From the NCBI GenBank assembly GCA_965218865.1, contig CBDCME010000032.1, positions 105,452 through 169,451 on the forward strand: a stretch of DNA of 64,000 nt. The letters are read 5' to 3'. The position numbers and the translations under genes are program-made. The first letter of the stretch is position 1. Each line of letters opens with the position of its first letter. The notes under the pieces are model-generated. The model was not told the DNA's origin and made no database searches. It worked only from the letters and a program-made list of their open reading frames with translations. Source of the stretch: CBDCME01 sp965218865. GTDB taxonomy: Bacteria > Pseudomonadota > Alphaproteobacteria > JAAXGF01. Positions 7,245-17,834 of this stretch are shown in pieces.

Positions 7245-9320
7245 TCAATTAGCCGCCAGCGCCGCGAGAAGAAGCAGAGCGACAATGTTGATGATCTTGA
7301 TCATGGGGTTGACCGCCGGGCCCGCGGTATCCTTGTAGGGGTCGCCGACAGTATCGCCGGTCACCGCGGCCTTGTGGGCGTCCGACCCCTTGCCGCCGTA
7401 TTCTCCGTCCTCTATGTACTTCTTGGCGTTGTCCCAGGCACCCCCACCCGAAGTCATCGAAATCGCGACGAACAAACCGGTAACGATCGTCCCGAGCAGT
7501 ACCCCGCCCAGGGCGGCAAAGGCAGACGTCTGCCCCGCGAACGATTCAATTACGCAATAAAGCACCCCCGGTGCCAGAACCGGCAACAACGATGGCACGA
7601 TCATCTCCTTGATCGCGGCCTTGGTCAGCATGTCGACGGCGCGGCCGTACTCGGGTTTGCCGGTCCCTTCCATGATTCCCTCGATTTCGGCGAACTGGCG
7701 GCGAACCTCGACGACGACCGAAGCGGCGGCGCGTCCAACCGCCTTCATGCCCAGGGCCCCGAACAAGAAGGGCAACATCCCGCCGATCAACAAGCCGATC
7801 ATGACGTAAGGATTTTGCAAGTTGAAAGTGATTTCCAAATCCGGAAAATAGTGTTTCAAGTCTTCGGTATACGCGGCGAAGAGGACGAGTGCCGCCAGGG
7901 CCGCGGAGCCGATCGCGTAACCTTTGGTGACGGCCTTGGTGGTGTTGCCGACGGCATCCAGGGCATCGGTCGTCTTACGTACCTTCGCCGGCAGATTGGC
8001 CATTTCCGCGATGCCGCCGGCATTGTCGGTGACCGGTCCATAGGCGTCGAGCGCGACGACGACTCCGGCCAGAGCCAACATCGTCGTCGCCGCGACCGAA
8101 ATCCCGAACAATCCGGCGCAGAGGTGGGCCGCGATTATTCCCGTACATATCACGATCACGGGTGCCGCCGTCGCTTCCATCGATACGGCGAGGCCTTGAA
8201 TGATGTTGGTCGCGTGTCCCGTCGTCGAGGCACGGGCGATGTGACGCACCGGTCGGTATTGGGTCGAGGTATAGTATTCGGTGATCCAGACCATTAAACC
8301 GGTGACGGCGAGTCCGATCAGACCACAATAATAGAGGTCCTTACCCATGAACACGAAATCGTCGACGACAAATTCATTGGTCAGGCCAACGAGCCGATCG
8401 GTGAGCGGCCACAATGCCAGGGCGGAAACGACGGCGGTACCGATCAAGCCCTTGTACAAGGCGGCCATGATGCTGCCGCCCGACCCCAGGCGAACGAAAT
8501 ACGTGCCGACGATCGTGGCCAGGATGCACACCGCTCCAATCCCGAGCGGATAGATCATCATATACTGAACGCCGGGAAAGAATATGTTGGCTAGGAGCAT
8601 GGTGGCGACGATGGTGACGGCGTAGGTCTCGAACAGATCGGCCGCCATGCCGGCGCAATCGCCGACGTTGTCCCCGACGTTGTCGGCGATGACCGCGGGA
8701 TTTCGGGGATCGTCCTCGGGAATTCCGGCCTCCACCTTGCCGACCAGATCGGCGCCGACGTCGGCGCCCTTGGTGAATATCCCCCCACCCAGACGGGCAA
8801 AAATGGATATCAGGGAACCGCCGAACCCGAGCGCCACCATAGCCTCCAGCACCGCACGGGTCTCCAGGCCGATCATGTCCAAGATCGCGAAATAAACCGA
8901 AACGCCCAAGAGCCCGAGCCCCACTACGAGCAAGCCCGTGATCGCACCCGACTTATAGGCAATGTCCAACGCGGGTTTGAGGCCCGAGCGCGCCGCGTGC
9001 GCGGTGCGCACGTTCGCACGCACTGAAATGAACATGCCGATGTAGCCGGCCGAGGCCGATAGGACCGCGCCGATAAGAAATCCCACCGCGACGGTGAAAC
9101 CGAGAAAGAATAGAAGAATAACGAATATACCCCCACCAACCCCGGCGATAGTCATGTACTGGCGATTTAGGTAGGCGCTGGCACCTTCTTGAACGACCCC
9201 GGCGATTTCACGCATCCGTTTGGTCCCGGCGTCGGTCCGGAGCACAATTCGAGCCAGGTGAGCACCAAAAGCGAGCGCGGACAACCCACAAAGAACGACA
9301 AACAAATAAGCCAATAACAT
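7245..9320 (-). CDS. hppA: Membrane proton-translocating pyrophosphatase (K+-insensitive type)
   Basis: A 691-residue polytopic inner-membrane protein couples hydrolysis of pyrophosphate to proton export. The substrate-binding signature DVGADLVGKVEAGIPEDDPR and the metal-binding DNVGDNVGDCAGMAADLFE lie near residues 180-235, and a second acidic motif, GDTVGDPYKDTAGPAVNP, lies near the C-terminus. The segment GNTTKAVTKG has Lys where K+-dependent enzymes have Ala, so a K+-independent proton pump is expected from family knowledge. The start is ATG 9320. The adjacent riboflavin cluster is the usual alphaproteobacterial neighbour, here separated by an IS. Confidence 0.95.
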   Translation of the reverse strand: MLLAYLFVVLCGLSALAFGAHLARIVLRTDAGTKRMREIAGVVQEGASAYLNRQYMTIAGVGGGIFVILLFFLGFTVAVGFLIGAVLSASAGYIGMFISVRANVRTAHAARSGLKPALDIAYKSGAITGLLVVGLGLLGVSVYFAILDMIGLETRAVLEAMVALGFGGSLISIFARLGGGIFTKGADVGADLVGKVEAGIPEDDPRNPAVIADNVGDNVGDCAGMAADLFETYAVTIVATMLLANIFFPGVQYMMIYPLGIGAVCILATIVGTYFVRLGSGGSIMAALYKGLIGTAVVSALALWPLTDRLVGLTNEFVVDDFVFMGKDLYYCGLIGLAVTGLMVWITEYYTSTQYRPVRHIARASTTGHATNIIQGLAVSMEATAAPVIVICTGIIAAHLCAGLFGISVAATTMLALAGVVVALDAYGPVTDNAGGIAEMANLPAKVRKTTDALDAVGNTTKAVTKGYAIGSAALAALVLFAAYTEDLKHYFPDLEITFNLQNPYVMIGLLIGGMLPFLFGALGMKAVGRAAASVVVEVRRQFAEIEGIMEGTGKPEYGRAVDMLTKAAIKEMIVPSLLPVLAPGVLYCVIESFAGQTSAFAALGGVLLGTIVTGLFVAISMTSGGGAWDNAKKYIEDGEYGGKGSDAHKAAVTGDTVGDPYKDTAGPAVNPMIKIINIVALLLLAALAAN

Positions 9321-9493
9321 TGCTTAGAACTCCTTCGTCGATGCAAGTGAATCGAGGGTGCCACATCGGGCACACCGAATGACGCACAGTCAATTCAGCA
9401 TGGAAAACAATGCTTAGCGGAAGATGACAGAGGGCGTTGAATTACGCAACCCGGCATTCGGTGAATCCGAGTGGCGCCCGAGAGGGGATCTAA

Positions 9494-10661
9494 TACCAAC
9501 CGCCCCAGAGTTTGACTCGCGCAAAGGTTTACACGCTAGGTTTTGTGTGATTCAAGGCTGTTGGCAACAAGGGAGTGTGTTCAATGCCAACGATTCCTTT
9601 GCGAAACGACTTTGATGCTGAAAGAGTCCGTGTTCTTGCGGCACGGAGCGATGATGGGAACCAGGCGCGACGGCTTTTGTCGATGGCGGCCATCTACGAT
9701 GGGATGGATCGAGCGTGCGCGGCGGGTATTGGCGGCATGGATCGGCAGACGTTGCGGGACTGGGTTCACCGGTTCAACGCGGGAGGTCCGGCCGGTCTGA
9801 TCGACCGCAAGCCGAACGGGGCGTTGCGTCGGTTGACGCCGTCGCAAATGGCGGCGCTTTCGCGGGCTATCGAGGCCGGTCCCGATCCCGAACGGGATGG
9901 GGTCGTGCGCTGGCGCTGCATCGATCTCAAGCAACTGATCCGAACGCGCTTCGGCGTGGACTATCACGAGCGGAGCGTCGGCAAGCTGCTGGCCGCGCTC
10001 GGGTTCTCGCATATTTCCGCGCGCCCGCGCCACGTCGGCCAGGATGCGCGGGCACAGGAGGAATTTAAAAAAAAGTTTTCCCGAACACTTGGCGAAAATC
10101 GTAGCGGCACAGCCACCGGACACGCCCATCGAGGTTTGGTTTCAAGATGAAATGCGCGTCGGCCAGAAGAACAGCCTGGTGCGCCAGTGGGCCCCAAAGG
10201 GATCGCGCCCGCGCCAGGTCAAGGACCTACGGACCTCTTCGGCGTATCTCTTCGGCGCCATCTGCCCCGAGCGCGGTGAGGGCGCGGCGCTGGTCATGCC
10301 GCGCGCCAATACTGAAGCCATGGACCTGCATCTCGAGGAAATCAGCCGGGCCGTTGCCCCAAACGCCCATGCCGTCGTGCTGCTCGACCAAGCCGCATGG
10401 CACACCACTGCCAAACTCGGCATCCCGGAGAACATCTCCCTCGTGCCTTTGCCACCCAAGTCCCCGGAGCTCAATCCCGCCGAAAATGTCTGGCAATACC
10501 TCCGCCAGAACTGGCTCTCCAATCGTGTCTTCGACTCCTATGAAGCCATCGTCGAGGCCTCTTGCCAAGCCTGGAACAACCTGACCGACCAACCTTGGAA
10601 GATCATGTCCATCGGCCTCAGAGCGTGGGATCGCACAAGTCAATGTTAAGGGCGGTTGGTA
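9494..10661 (+). mobile_element. IS630-A, copy 1
   Basis: This is a 1168-bp element with perfect 12-bp inverted ends TACCAACCGCCC / GGGCGGTTGGTA. TAA precedes and follows the element, as it does for all four copies in the window, which fits IS630-type targeting of TA. Insertion replaced the natural 3' end of the FliL-like gene, whose last residues and stop now lie in the IS. Confidence 0.92.
9584..10649 (+). CDS. IS630-family transposase, two overlapping frames
   Basis: The first frame (9584-10150) holds the helix-turn-helix N-terminal domain. The second (entered near 10075, ending 10649) holds the DDE domain with FQDEMRVG, VVLLDQAAWHTT and PPKSPELNPAENVWQYL. They join at an A8 run (TTTAAAAAAAAGTTTT, about 10063-10078). 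Losing one A, or slipping +1, would give a continuous EFKKSFPEHLAK junction. The same run and frame offset occur in all four copies, so this looks like programmed slippage rather than a mutation. Confidence 0.85.
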
Positions 10662-11086
10662 TAATGGGCGAGTTGAACCAGTATGTCCGTGATCACACCC
10701 GGTCCCATGACTTTCTCACTACTCGCGATCAGGGTGGATCTAATCCTGGGTATGCTGATCACGGTTTGATTGGCCGAGCGACGGATTGCCAACGCGTGTA
10801 AACCCTCTACAAATGAATCTCGTAAGCGCGGAATTTGACCGCGAACCAATGTCGCTCGGTCCTGGCCGTTGACTTGTAGCGACACGACCAAAACGACGTA
10901 ATGGGCAAATTTACCCTCGCGAACGAAAGGTACCGTCAACGCCTCCAAGTCGACGGTAACCAGATCCACCTCTTCTTCACCCTCGAACGAGATGGCGAAT
11001 GCGTCGTCGCCCGCGTACTGCGTCCAGCCGAAAAACCCCCCGGCGATAAGTGCCACGGCAGCCCCGATGATCATGACCCATTTCAT
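10646..11086 (-). CDS. FliL-like membrane-anchored protein, C-terminus altered by IS630-A
   Basis: About 146 residues: one N-terminal membrane helix (VMIIGAAVALIAGGFFGW) and a periplasmic domain resembling small FliL-like proteins of alphaproteobacteria (HYVVLVVSLQVNG..., RLRDSFVEGLHAL). The last residues, YTNRP, and the TAA stop are encoded by the IS end, so the native tail is lost. ATG 11086 is my start; a TTG at 11131 is also in frame. It lies downstream of thiL in the riboflavin cluster, its usual place, and its role there is unknown. No flagellar genes are nearby. Confidence 0.6.
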   Translation of the reverse strand: MKWVMIIGAAVALIAGGFFGWTQYAGDDAFAISFEGEEEVDLVTVDLEALTVPFVREGKFAHYVVLVVSLQVNGQDRATLVRGQIPRLRDSFVEGLHALAIRRSANQTVISIPRIRSTLIASSEKVMGPGVITDILVQLAHYTNRP

Positions 11087-11241
11087 TTCGAATGCGATTC
11101 CGCGCTCGGTGGTGTCTGGTCGCGTATCCAATCGGCATCATTGGCCTAAACTGGTGAAAATTTTATGAAACTCCCCGCCGGGTTCAACAACCCGGGGCCA
11201 CGTCACAAATCCGCCCCAACGGCGACGGCGCGCTCGCGCGG

Positions 11242-12213
11242 TCAAAAATGTGCGTAACCCCCGGTCTCGAACACCATCGGCTTGCCGTTCGGGTCCAGCA
11301 CCGCCACCCCGGATTCAGCGACCACGGACCCGATCCGCGTAATTGGAACGCCGAGCGATCGGGCGAGATCATCCGTTTTTCCCGCCCGATCCCCGGGCAC
11401 CGTGAAAGCCAGTTCGTAGTCGTCGCCGCCGGTCAGCACCACTGGCAGGAGCGAGACCTCGGCATCCAGCACCGCCCGTACCGCCGGCGACAGCGGCAGA
11501 GACCCGGCCTGGATGACGACCCCAACCCCCGAAACGGCGCATAAGTGCCCCAAGTCGGCGATGAGTCCATCGGAAATATCGACCGCCGAATGAGCCAATC
11601 GAGTGAGTTTCTGGCCCAACGTCAGGCGCGGCTCGGGCAAGTGATAACGGGCGAGAAGGGAGGATTTCGAGGATTCGCCGATCTCGGGCAACACGCCCTT
11701 GCGGGCCAAGAGACCGAGGGCCGCTTCCCCTACCGTGCCCGAGAGGAAAACGAGATCCCCGATGCGCGCGCCCCGCCGCCGCAGCTCGGCGCCATTCGGG
11801 ACTTCACCGAGGACCGTGAACGACACTGTCAACGGTCCCGCCGTAGCAACGGAGTCACCCCCCAGAAGCAGACAATCGTACGCTGCCTGATCGACGGCGA
11901 GGCCGCGGGCAAAGCGGCGCAGCCAATCCTCGTCGACACCCCGCGGCAATGTCAGTGCCAATAGATAGCCGCGCGGTTTCGCCCCCATCGCCGCCAAGTC
12001 CGAAAGGCTCGCGCGTAATCCCTTGCGGGCGATCATTTGGGGATCATCGGCGGCAAAAAAATGGACGTCGGCGACCACGGTATCAACGCTGGCCACCATC
12101 CGCTTGTCCGCCGCGACCTCGATCACGGCGGCGTCGTCGGTCAGCCCAAAAGCACCCGGAGCGGACGACGCCAACGGCGCGAATATCGTCGAGATAATTT
12201 CGAATTCGTTCAC
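11242..12213 (-). CDS. thiL: Thiamine-monophosphate kinase
   Basis: A 323-residue ATP-dependent kinase converts thiamine monophosphate to the diphosphate cofactor. The PurM-like N-terminal fold shows FGLTDDAAVIE, the acidic substrate site SVDTVVADVHF and the loop LSDLAAMGAKPRG. The C-terminal lobe has AVDISDGLIADLGHL and TGGDDYELAFT, both characteristic of ThiL. It starts at a GTG that overlaps the nusB stop by four bases (GTGA), so it is translationally coupled within the rib-nusB-thiL operon. Confidence 0.93.
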   Translation of the reverse strand: MNEFEIISTIFAPLASSAPGAFGLTDDAAVIEVAADKRMVASVDTVVADVHFFAADDPQMIARKGLRASLSDLAAMGAKPRGYLLALTLPRGVDEDWLRRFARGLAVDQAAYDCLLLGGDSVATAGPLTVSFTVLGEVPNGAELRRRGARIGDLVFLSGTVGEAALGLLARKGVLPEIGESSKSSLLARYHLPEPRLTLGQKLTRLAHSAVDISDGLIADLGHLCAVSGVGVVIQAGSLPLSPAVRAVLDAEVSLLPVVLTGGDDYELAFTVPGDRAGKTDDLARSLGVPITRIGSVVAESGVAVLDPNGKPMVFETGGYAHF

Positions 12214-12725
12214 CCAGGTTCCTCGGCGGTCGCCACCTTCGAGCCGGGAAACTCGTCCACCCGCAGGCGTCGGGCAACATGGTCGAGGACACCGTTGACC
12301 AAACGCGGTTCGCCACGGTCGAAAAACGCGTGCGCGATTTCGACGTATTCGTTGATCACCACGGGAGCCGGAACCTTGGTCAGAGCCATCAGTTCATACG
12401 TCCCGGCCCGCAAGACGGCGCGCAATAATACTTGAAGCTTGTCGACACACCTTCCGTTCGCGAGACACCCCGCGATGACCGTATCCACCTCTCCGCGCCG
12501 ATCCATAACGCCATGGAGCAATTGAGCGAAAAGTACTTTGTCGGCACCCACCGGGACACCGGCACCGGAATCGCCCTTCAGGCGGTATTCGATGAATTCG
12601 TCCACGACCGACTCCATCGACGCCGGGTCGCTCTGATCGACCTGGTAGAGGGCCTGAACGGCTGCGAGCCGCGCCGCCCACCGCGCGGAGGCGCGTTTCT
12701 CTCGGGGAACTTCTCCGCCCTTCAT
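12210..12725 (-). CDS. nusB: Transcription antitermination factor NusB
   Basis: A 171-residue all-helical RNA-binding protein acts with NusE (S10) in antitermination of rRNA transcription. Conserved features are RWAARLAAVQALYQVD at the start, then LLRAVLRAGTYEL and VVINEYVEIAHAFFDRGEPRLVNGVLD written in two parts in the family consensus. The ATG at 12725 overlaps the ribH stop (ATGA), which decides the start over an upstream in-frame GTG or ATG. The coupling with ribH is the common alphaproteobacterial arrangement. Confidence 0.92.
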   Translation of the reverse strand: MKGGEVPREKRASARWAARLAAVQALYQVDQSDPASMESVVDEFIEYRLKGDSGAGVPVGADKVLFAQLLHGVMDRRGEVDTVIAGCLANGRCVDKLQVLLRAVLRAGTYELMALTKVPAPVVINEYVEIAHAFFDRGEPRLVNGVLDHVARRLRVDEFPGSKVATAEEPG

Positions 12726-13165
12726 GGCGCCTCGCCTCGTAAGCGCGCCTTGACCGCGATCATCGTTAGACAAGCCTGGGCCGCGTCGCGGCCTTTGTTG
12801 CCTTTGGCGACGGCGGCGCGAGCCCAGGCCTGTTCCCTGTTTTCACAGGTCAGAACACCGAATCCGAGGGCCACGCGGTAGCCCACCGAAAGCTCACGGA
12901 GCCCTTGCGCGCAAGTGTCGCAAATATGGTCGTAATGGCTGGTTTCTCCACGAATGACGCAACCGAGGGCAATATAACCGTCGTGGCCGCGCGCTTGCAG
13001 TGCCATGCCCAGGGCCGCTGGAATCTCGAAGGCGCCCGGAACGGCGACCCGCTCGTGACTCGCCCCGGCGTGGTCGAGGGAATCGACCGCGCCGCGCATG
13101 AGTTCATCGGCGATATCGGCGTAAAAACGCGATTCGATGATTAGAATTCGTGGACCTTTCGCCAT
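12722..13165 (-). CDS. ribH: 6,7-dimethyl-8-ribityllumazine synthase
   Basis: A 147-residue lumazine synthase condenses the pyrimidine intermediate with 3,4-dihydroxy-2-butanone 4-phosphate, the penultimate riboflavin step. Typical sequence includes ILIIESRFYADIADELMRG, VPGAFEIPAAL and the catalytic-His region GCVIRGETSHYDHIC, followed by GFGVLTCENREQAWARA. It starts one base after the ribB stop and overlaps nusB, so it sits in mid-operon. The length matches the single-domain enzyme that assembles into pentamers or icosahedra. Confidence 0.94.
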   Translation of the reverse strand: MAKGPRILIIESRFYADIADELMRGAVDSLDHAGASHERVAVPGAFEIPAALGMALQARGHDGYIALGCVIRGETSHYDHICDTCAQGLRELSVGYRVALGFGVLTCENREQAWARAAVAKGNKGRDAAQACLTMIAVKARLRGEAP

Positions 13166-13166
13166 C

Positions 13167-14303
13167 TCAGTCTTCCGGCAAAGGAATGGGGCGCTCGCCG
13201 ATGATTCGAAGGCCGTACCCCTCGAGACCGATCACCGTCCGGGTTCTGTTCGAGAGCAGGATCATATCGCGGATACCCAGGTCACGTAAAATTTGGGCCC
13301 CGATTCCATAGGCCCGCAATTCGGAGTCCGATTGACCCGAGGCGGGCCGTTTCGAAGCCACGGACCGGGCCCTCAGGCATTCCGACAAAATCGTGGGCCG
13401 AGGTTCGCGGATGAGGACGACAACACCGCGCCCGGCTTCGCCGATAATTCTCATGGCTTGCGCCAACTCTCCCCCGTGACGGCGCTTGGCACCGCCCAAC
13501 ACGTCGTCGAGGACGTCCAGCGCATGCATGCGCACCAGCACCGGTTCGGACGAATTGACCTCGCCCTTGATCAGGGCGACATGCTCGGCGTACTCGAGCG
13601 TATTGGAGAAGACGACCATACGAAAAGCACCGCCGAAGCGGCTTTCGAATTCGGTTTCGATTTCACGCCGGACGAAATTTTCCGAGCCGAGGCGATAGGA
13701 AATCAGATCGGCGATGGTCGCCATCTTGAGGCCATGGCGCTGGGCGAACGATATCAGATCGGGGAGACGCGCCATTGTTCCGTCGTCGTTCATCACTTCA
13801 CAGATGACACCGGAAGCATTGAGGCCGGCAAGCCGAGCGATATCCACGGCGGCTTCCGTGTGGCCGGCGCGCTCGAGCACCCCGCCGTCGCGTGCCACCA
13901 AGGGAAATACGTGACCGGGGCAAGCAATATCATCGCGTCCCTTGGCGGGGTCGATGGCGGTGGCGATGGTATGGGCGCGGTCGGCGGTCGATATCCCCGT
14001 CGTCACACCCTCCTTGGCTTCGATCGAGACCGTGAACGCGGTTTGTAGGCGCGACTCGTTGTTCTTTGCCATCAAGGCGAGACCCAGATCGTCGACCCGT
14101 TGGCGAGTCAACGCCAGGCAGATCAATCCACGCCCGTATTTGGCCATGAAATTAATCGCCTCGGGGGTCGCCATTTGTGCTGGAACGATGAGATCACCCT
14201 CGTTTTCGCGCGATTCGTCGTCGAGAAGGACGACCAAACGCCCGTGACGCGCCTCCTCGAGGACCTCCTCGACCAGCGAAAATGGTCCGCGTCGATCGGC
14301 CAT
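13167..14303 (-). CDS. ribB: 3,4-dihydroxy-2-butanone 4-phosphate synthase with degenerate GTP cyclohydrolase II-like domain (RibBX type)
   Basis: The N-terminal 205 residues are a complete RibB domain, with LLDDESRENEGDLIVPAQ near residue 27 and later HTEAAVDIARLAG. It makes the four-carbon unit of riboflavin. The C-terminal 170 residues follow the RibA fold, but the zinc-site region reads VRMHALDVLDDVLGG, without the Cys ligands expected of an active cyclohydrolase. Such RibBX fusions are known in Proteobacteria. A separate ribA must therefore exist elsewhere. It lies 2 bp after ribE. Confidence 0.88.
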   Translation of the reverse strand: MADRRGPFSLVEEVLEEARHGRLVVLLDDESRENEGDLIVPAQMATPEAINFMAKYGRGLICLALTRQRVDDLGLALMAKNNESRLQTAFTVSIEAKEGVTTGISTADRAHTIATAIDPAKGRDDIACPGHVFPLVARDGGVLERAGHTEAAVDIARLAGLNASGVICEVMNDDGTMARLPDLISFAQRHGLKMATIADLISYRLGSENFVRREIETEFESRFGGAFRMVVFSNTLEYAEHVALIKGEVNSSEPVLVRMHALDVLDDVLGGAKRRHGGELAQAMRIIGEAGRGVVVLIREPRPTILSECLRARSVASKRPASGQSDSELRAYGIGAQILRDLGIRDMILLSNRTRTVIGLEGYGLRIIGERPIPLPED

Positions 14304-14305
14304 GG

Positions 14306-14893
14306 CTAGACTGCTTCCGTGAAGCGGGCGAGATAACGCGCGATCACGTCCACCTCAAGGTTCACCAAGTCGTTTTCGCGCGCCCGCCCAAAGGTCGTGA
14401 CTCGCAAGGTATGGGGAATGACATTGACTTCGAACACAGCGCCACGAACCTTGTTCACCGTAAGCGAAACACCGTCCAATGTAACCGATCCCTTCTCGGC
14501 GACGAAGCGGGCAAACGACTCCGGGGTCGAGATCAAAAAACGTTCCGATTCGCCGACCGAAGCGCGTTCGCTGATGACGGCCACCGAATCGACGTGCCCC
14601 AACACGAAATGACCGCCGAGTTCGTCGCCGACCCGCAACGCCTGCTCTAAGTTCACCCGCGTTCCCGCACGCCAGCCACCGAGCGTCGTGCGCTGGAGCG
14701 TCTCCGCGGATGCGTCGAAGCCCAGCCAGTCAGTCCCCTTCGCAACCACCGAAAGACAGACACCCGAACACGCCACCGAAGCACCCTCGGCGATCGGGCC
14801 GGTATCGTAACCGGTTTCCAAGATAATCCGAACATCGCTGTCGCCGGCGATGGAACGTACCCTCCCAAGGTCGCTTGTGATCCCCGTAAACAT
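14306..14893 (-). CDS. ribE: Riboflavin synthase (alpha subunit)
   Basis: A 195-residue enzyme dismutates two lumazine molecules to riboflavin. Two tandem lumazine-binding barrels are visible: the first begins MFTGITSDLGRVRSI and contains SVACSGVCLSV; the second begins near residue 95 with GHFVLGHVDSVAVI and contains SVTLDGVSLTVN. It shares one base with the ribD stop (TAATG) and is followed by ribB after 2 bp. The length is the family norm. Confidence 0.94.
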   Translation of the reverse strand: MFTGITSDLGRVRSIAGDSDVRIILETGYDTGPIAEGASVACSGVCLSVVAKGTDWLGFDASAETLQRTTLGGWRAGTRVNLEQALRVGDELGGHFVLGHVDSVAVISERASVGESERFLISTPESFARFVAEKGSVTLDGVSLTVNKVRGAVFEVNVIPHTLRVTTFGRARENDLVNLEVDVIARYLARFTEAV

Positions 14894-15996
14894 TAAGACA
14901 CCCGGTCCAGAGGCCGGTCCAGAGGTATGTAGGTTTCCATGAGATCGTCACCGACCTCAACCACCGAGAGGCGGCGGAAACCGGGGATTTTCCCTAGGTT
15001 TTCGAGGCTCATCGAGGCGGTGGCCGGGACGCCGTCACTTCCCATGACACGCGGGGACCGAAACCAGACGAGCCGATCGACCAACCCGAGAGCAAAGAGA
15101 CTCGCGGCAAGCCGGCCGCCGGCCTCCACGAGCACCCGAGTCAATCCGCGTTCGGCAAGGGCATGAAAGGTCGCGTTCAGGTCGGGACGGCCACCGTCGC
15201 CGGGGCCGATCTCGATCACCTCGGCGCCCTTGGCGAGAAGGGCCCGGCGCCGCTCGGGCGCGTGATCACCGACGGTGACGATCCACAAGGGTAATCCGCC
15301 CGCGGCGGCGACAAGCCGGGAGGAGATAGGAAGGCGCAAGCGACCGTCGATGACGATCCGCACCGGCGATCGGTCGGCCATTCCGGGCAAACGACAGTCG
15401 AGTGAAGGATCGTCGGCGACGGCCGTCCTCGCGCCCACCAATACGCCGTCGTGCTCGGCCCGCAGGAGGTGACCCCGCGAGCGTGCCGCGGCACCGGTGA
15501 TCCAGCGGCTCTCTCCCTGGGCCGTGGCGATACGACCATCGAGGGTCGTCGCCAACTTCAGGGTGACAAAGGGCCGCTTACGAGTCAGGCACGACAGGAA
15601 ACCGGCGTTGACGGCTCTCGCCTCGGCCGCGCAAACACTCTCGACCACTTCGATTCCGGCCCCGCGGAGGCGTTCGAGACCGGCCCCGTCGACACGCGAA
15701 TCCGGATCCCCCATGGCCACGACGGCGCGCCGAACGCCCGCCTCCGCGAGAGCATCGGCGCAGGGCGCCGTCACACCGTGATGAGCGCACGGTTCCAGGG
15801 TTACGTAAGCGGTCGCGCCTCGTGCCGCCGATCCGGCTCGGCCCAGAGCTTCGCTTTCGGCGTGGGGGCGACCGCCGGGTTGGGTCCATCCACGGCCAAC
15901 GATCCGACCGTCGCCGACAAGGACGCAACCGACGCTGGGGTTGGGCCAGACTCTTCCGAGGCCTCGCCGGGCCAAGCCGAGCCCCAGCCGCATGAA
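14893..15996 (-). CDS. ribD: Bifunctional riboflavin deaminase/reductase
   Basis: A 367-residue enzyme performs deamination and reduction of the GTP-derived pyrimidine. The N-terminal deaminase has the zinc motif HAESEAL and, about 25 residues on, LEPCAHHGVTAPCADAL. The C-terminal reductase shows LKLATTLDGRIATAQGESRW and VLVEAGGRLAASLF. I begin at ATG 15996, where MRLGLGLARRG matches the family. The open frame extends 32 codons into nrdR, but that part has no homology. It lies 16 bp after nrdR in the same operon. Confidence 0.92.
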   Translation of the reverse strand, partial: FMRLGLGLARRGLGRVWPNPSVGCVLVGDGRIVGRGWTQPGGRPHAESEALGRAGSAARGATAYVTLEPCAHHGVTAPCADALAEAGVRRAVVAMGDPDSRVDGAGLERLRGAGIEVVESVCAAEARAVNAGFLSCLTRKRPFVTLKLATTLDGRIATAQGESRWITGAAARSRGHLLRAEHDGVLVGARTAVADDPSLDCRLPGMADRSPVRIVIDGRLRLPISSRLVAAAGGLPLWIVTVGDHAPERRRALLAKGAEVIEIGPGDGGRPDLNATFHALAERGLTRVLVEAGGRLAASLFALGLVDRLVWFRSPRVMGSDGVPATASMSLENLGKIPGFRRLSVVEVGDDLMETYIPLDRPLDRVS

Positions 15997-16012
15997 GCGT
16001 TCGTCAACCGTG

Positions 16013-16471
16013 TTAATCGCTGTCGCCGCCGAGTTGTCCGACGAAATCCTCGAAGTCCTTGGCCTCCCTGAAGTTCCGGTAAACGGAAGCAAATCGCACG
16101 TATGCGACCTGGTCGAGACTCGCCAGGGCGTCCATGACGGTCTCCCCGATCACGTTCGAAGCCACTTCCGGTTCGCCCAGGCTTTCGAGCCGGCGGACAA
16201 TGCCGTTGATCATGCGTTCGATGCGCTTTGGTTCAACTGGGCGCTTGCGGATCGCGATGTCGATCGAGCGCGCGAGCTTGTCGCGATCGAAGGGAACCCG
16301 GGCGCCGCTTTTCTTGACCACCACCAGGTCCCTCAGTTGAACCCTTTCGAAGGTGGTGAAACGCGAGCCGCAAGCCGAGCAATGGCGCCGGCGACGAATG
16401 GCCGAGCTATCGTCGGTCGGCCTCGAGTCCTTTACCTGGGTTTCGTCGCTACCGCAAAACGGACAACGCAT
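16013..16471 (-). CDS. nrdR: Transcriptional repressor NrdR
   Basis: A 152-residue repressor of ribonucleotide reductase genes. The N-terminal zinc ribbon is intact (MRCPFCGSDETQVKDSRP, then RRRRHCSACGSRFTTFE). An ATP-cone follows with VVKKSGARVPFDRDKLARS, which senses ATP/dATP. Its position between glyA and ribD is the conserved alphaproteobacterial order and implies co-transcription rather than a direct role in riboflavin synthesis. Confidence 0.94.
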   Translation of the reverse strand: MRCPFCGSDETQVKDSRPTDDSSAIRRRRHCSACGSRFTTFERVQLRDLVVVKKSGARVPFDRDKLARSIDIAIRKRPVEPKRIERMINGIVRRLESLGEPEVASNVIGETVMDALASLDQVAYVRFASVYRNFREAKDFEDFVGQLGGDSD

Positions 16472-16483
16472 GACCGCCTTCCT

Positions 16484-17785
<1,302 letters not shown>

Positions 17786-17834
17786 AAGCAACCTCGCGCT
17801 GCGGCGTCGGCCAAGAACCGACGCATGGCGATGT

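Noticed and set aside
9581..10129. A 182-codon frame antisense to the IS630-A transposase, present in all copies
   Set aside because: Shadow of the transposase frame, with no independent start signal or motif.
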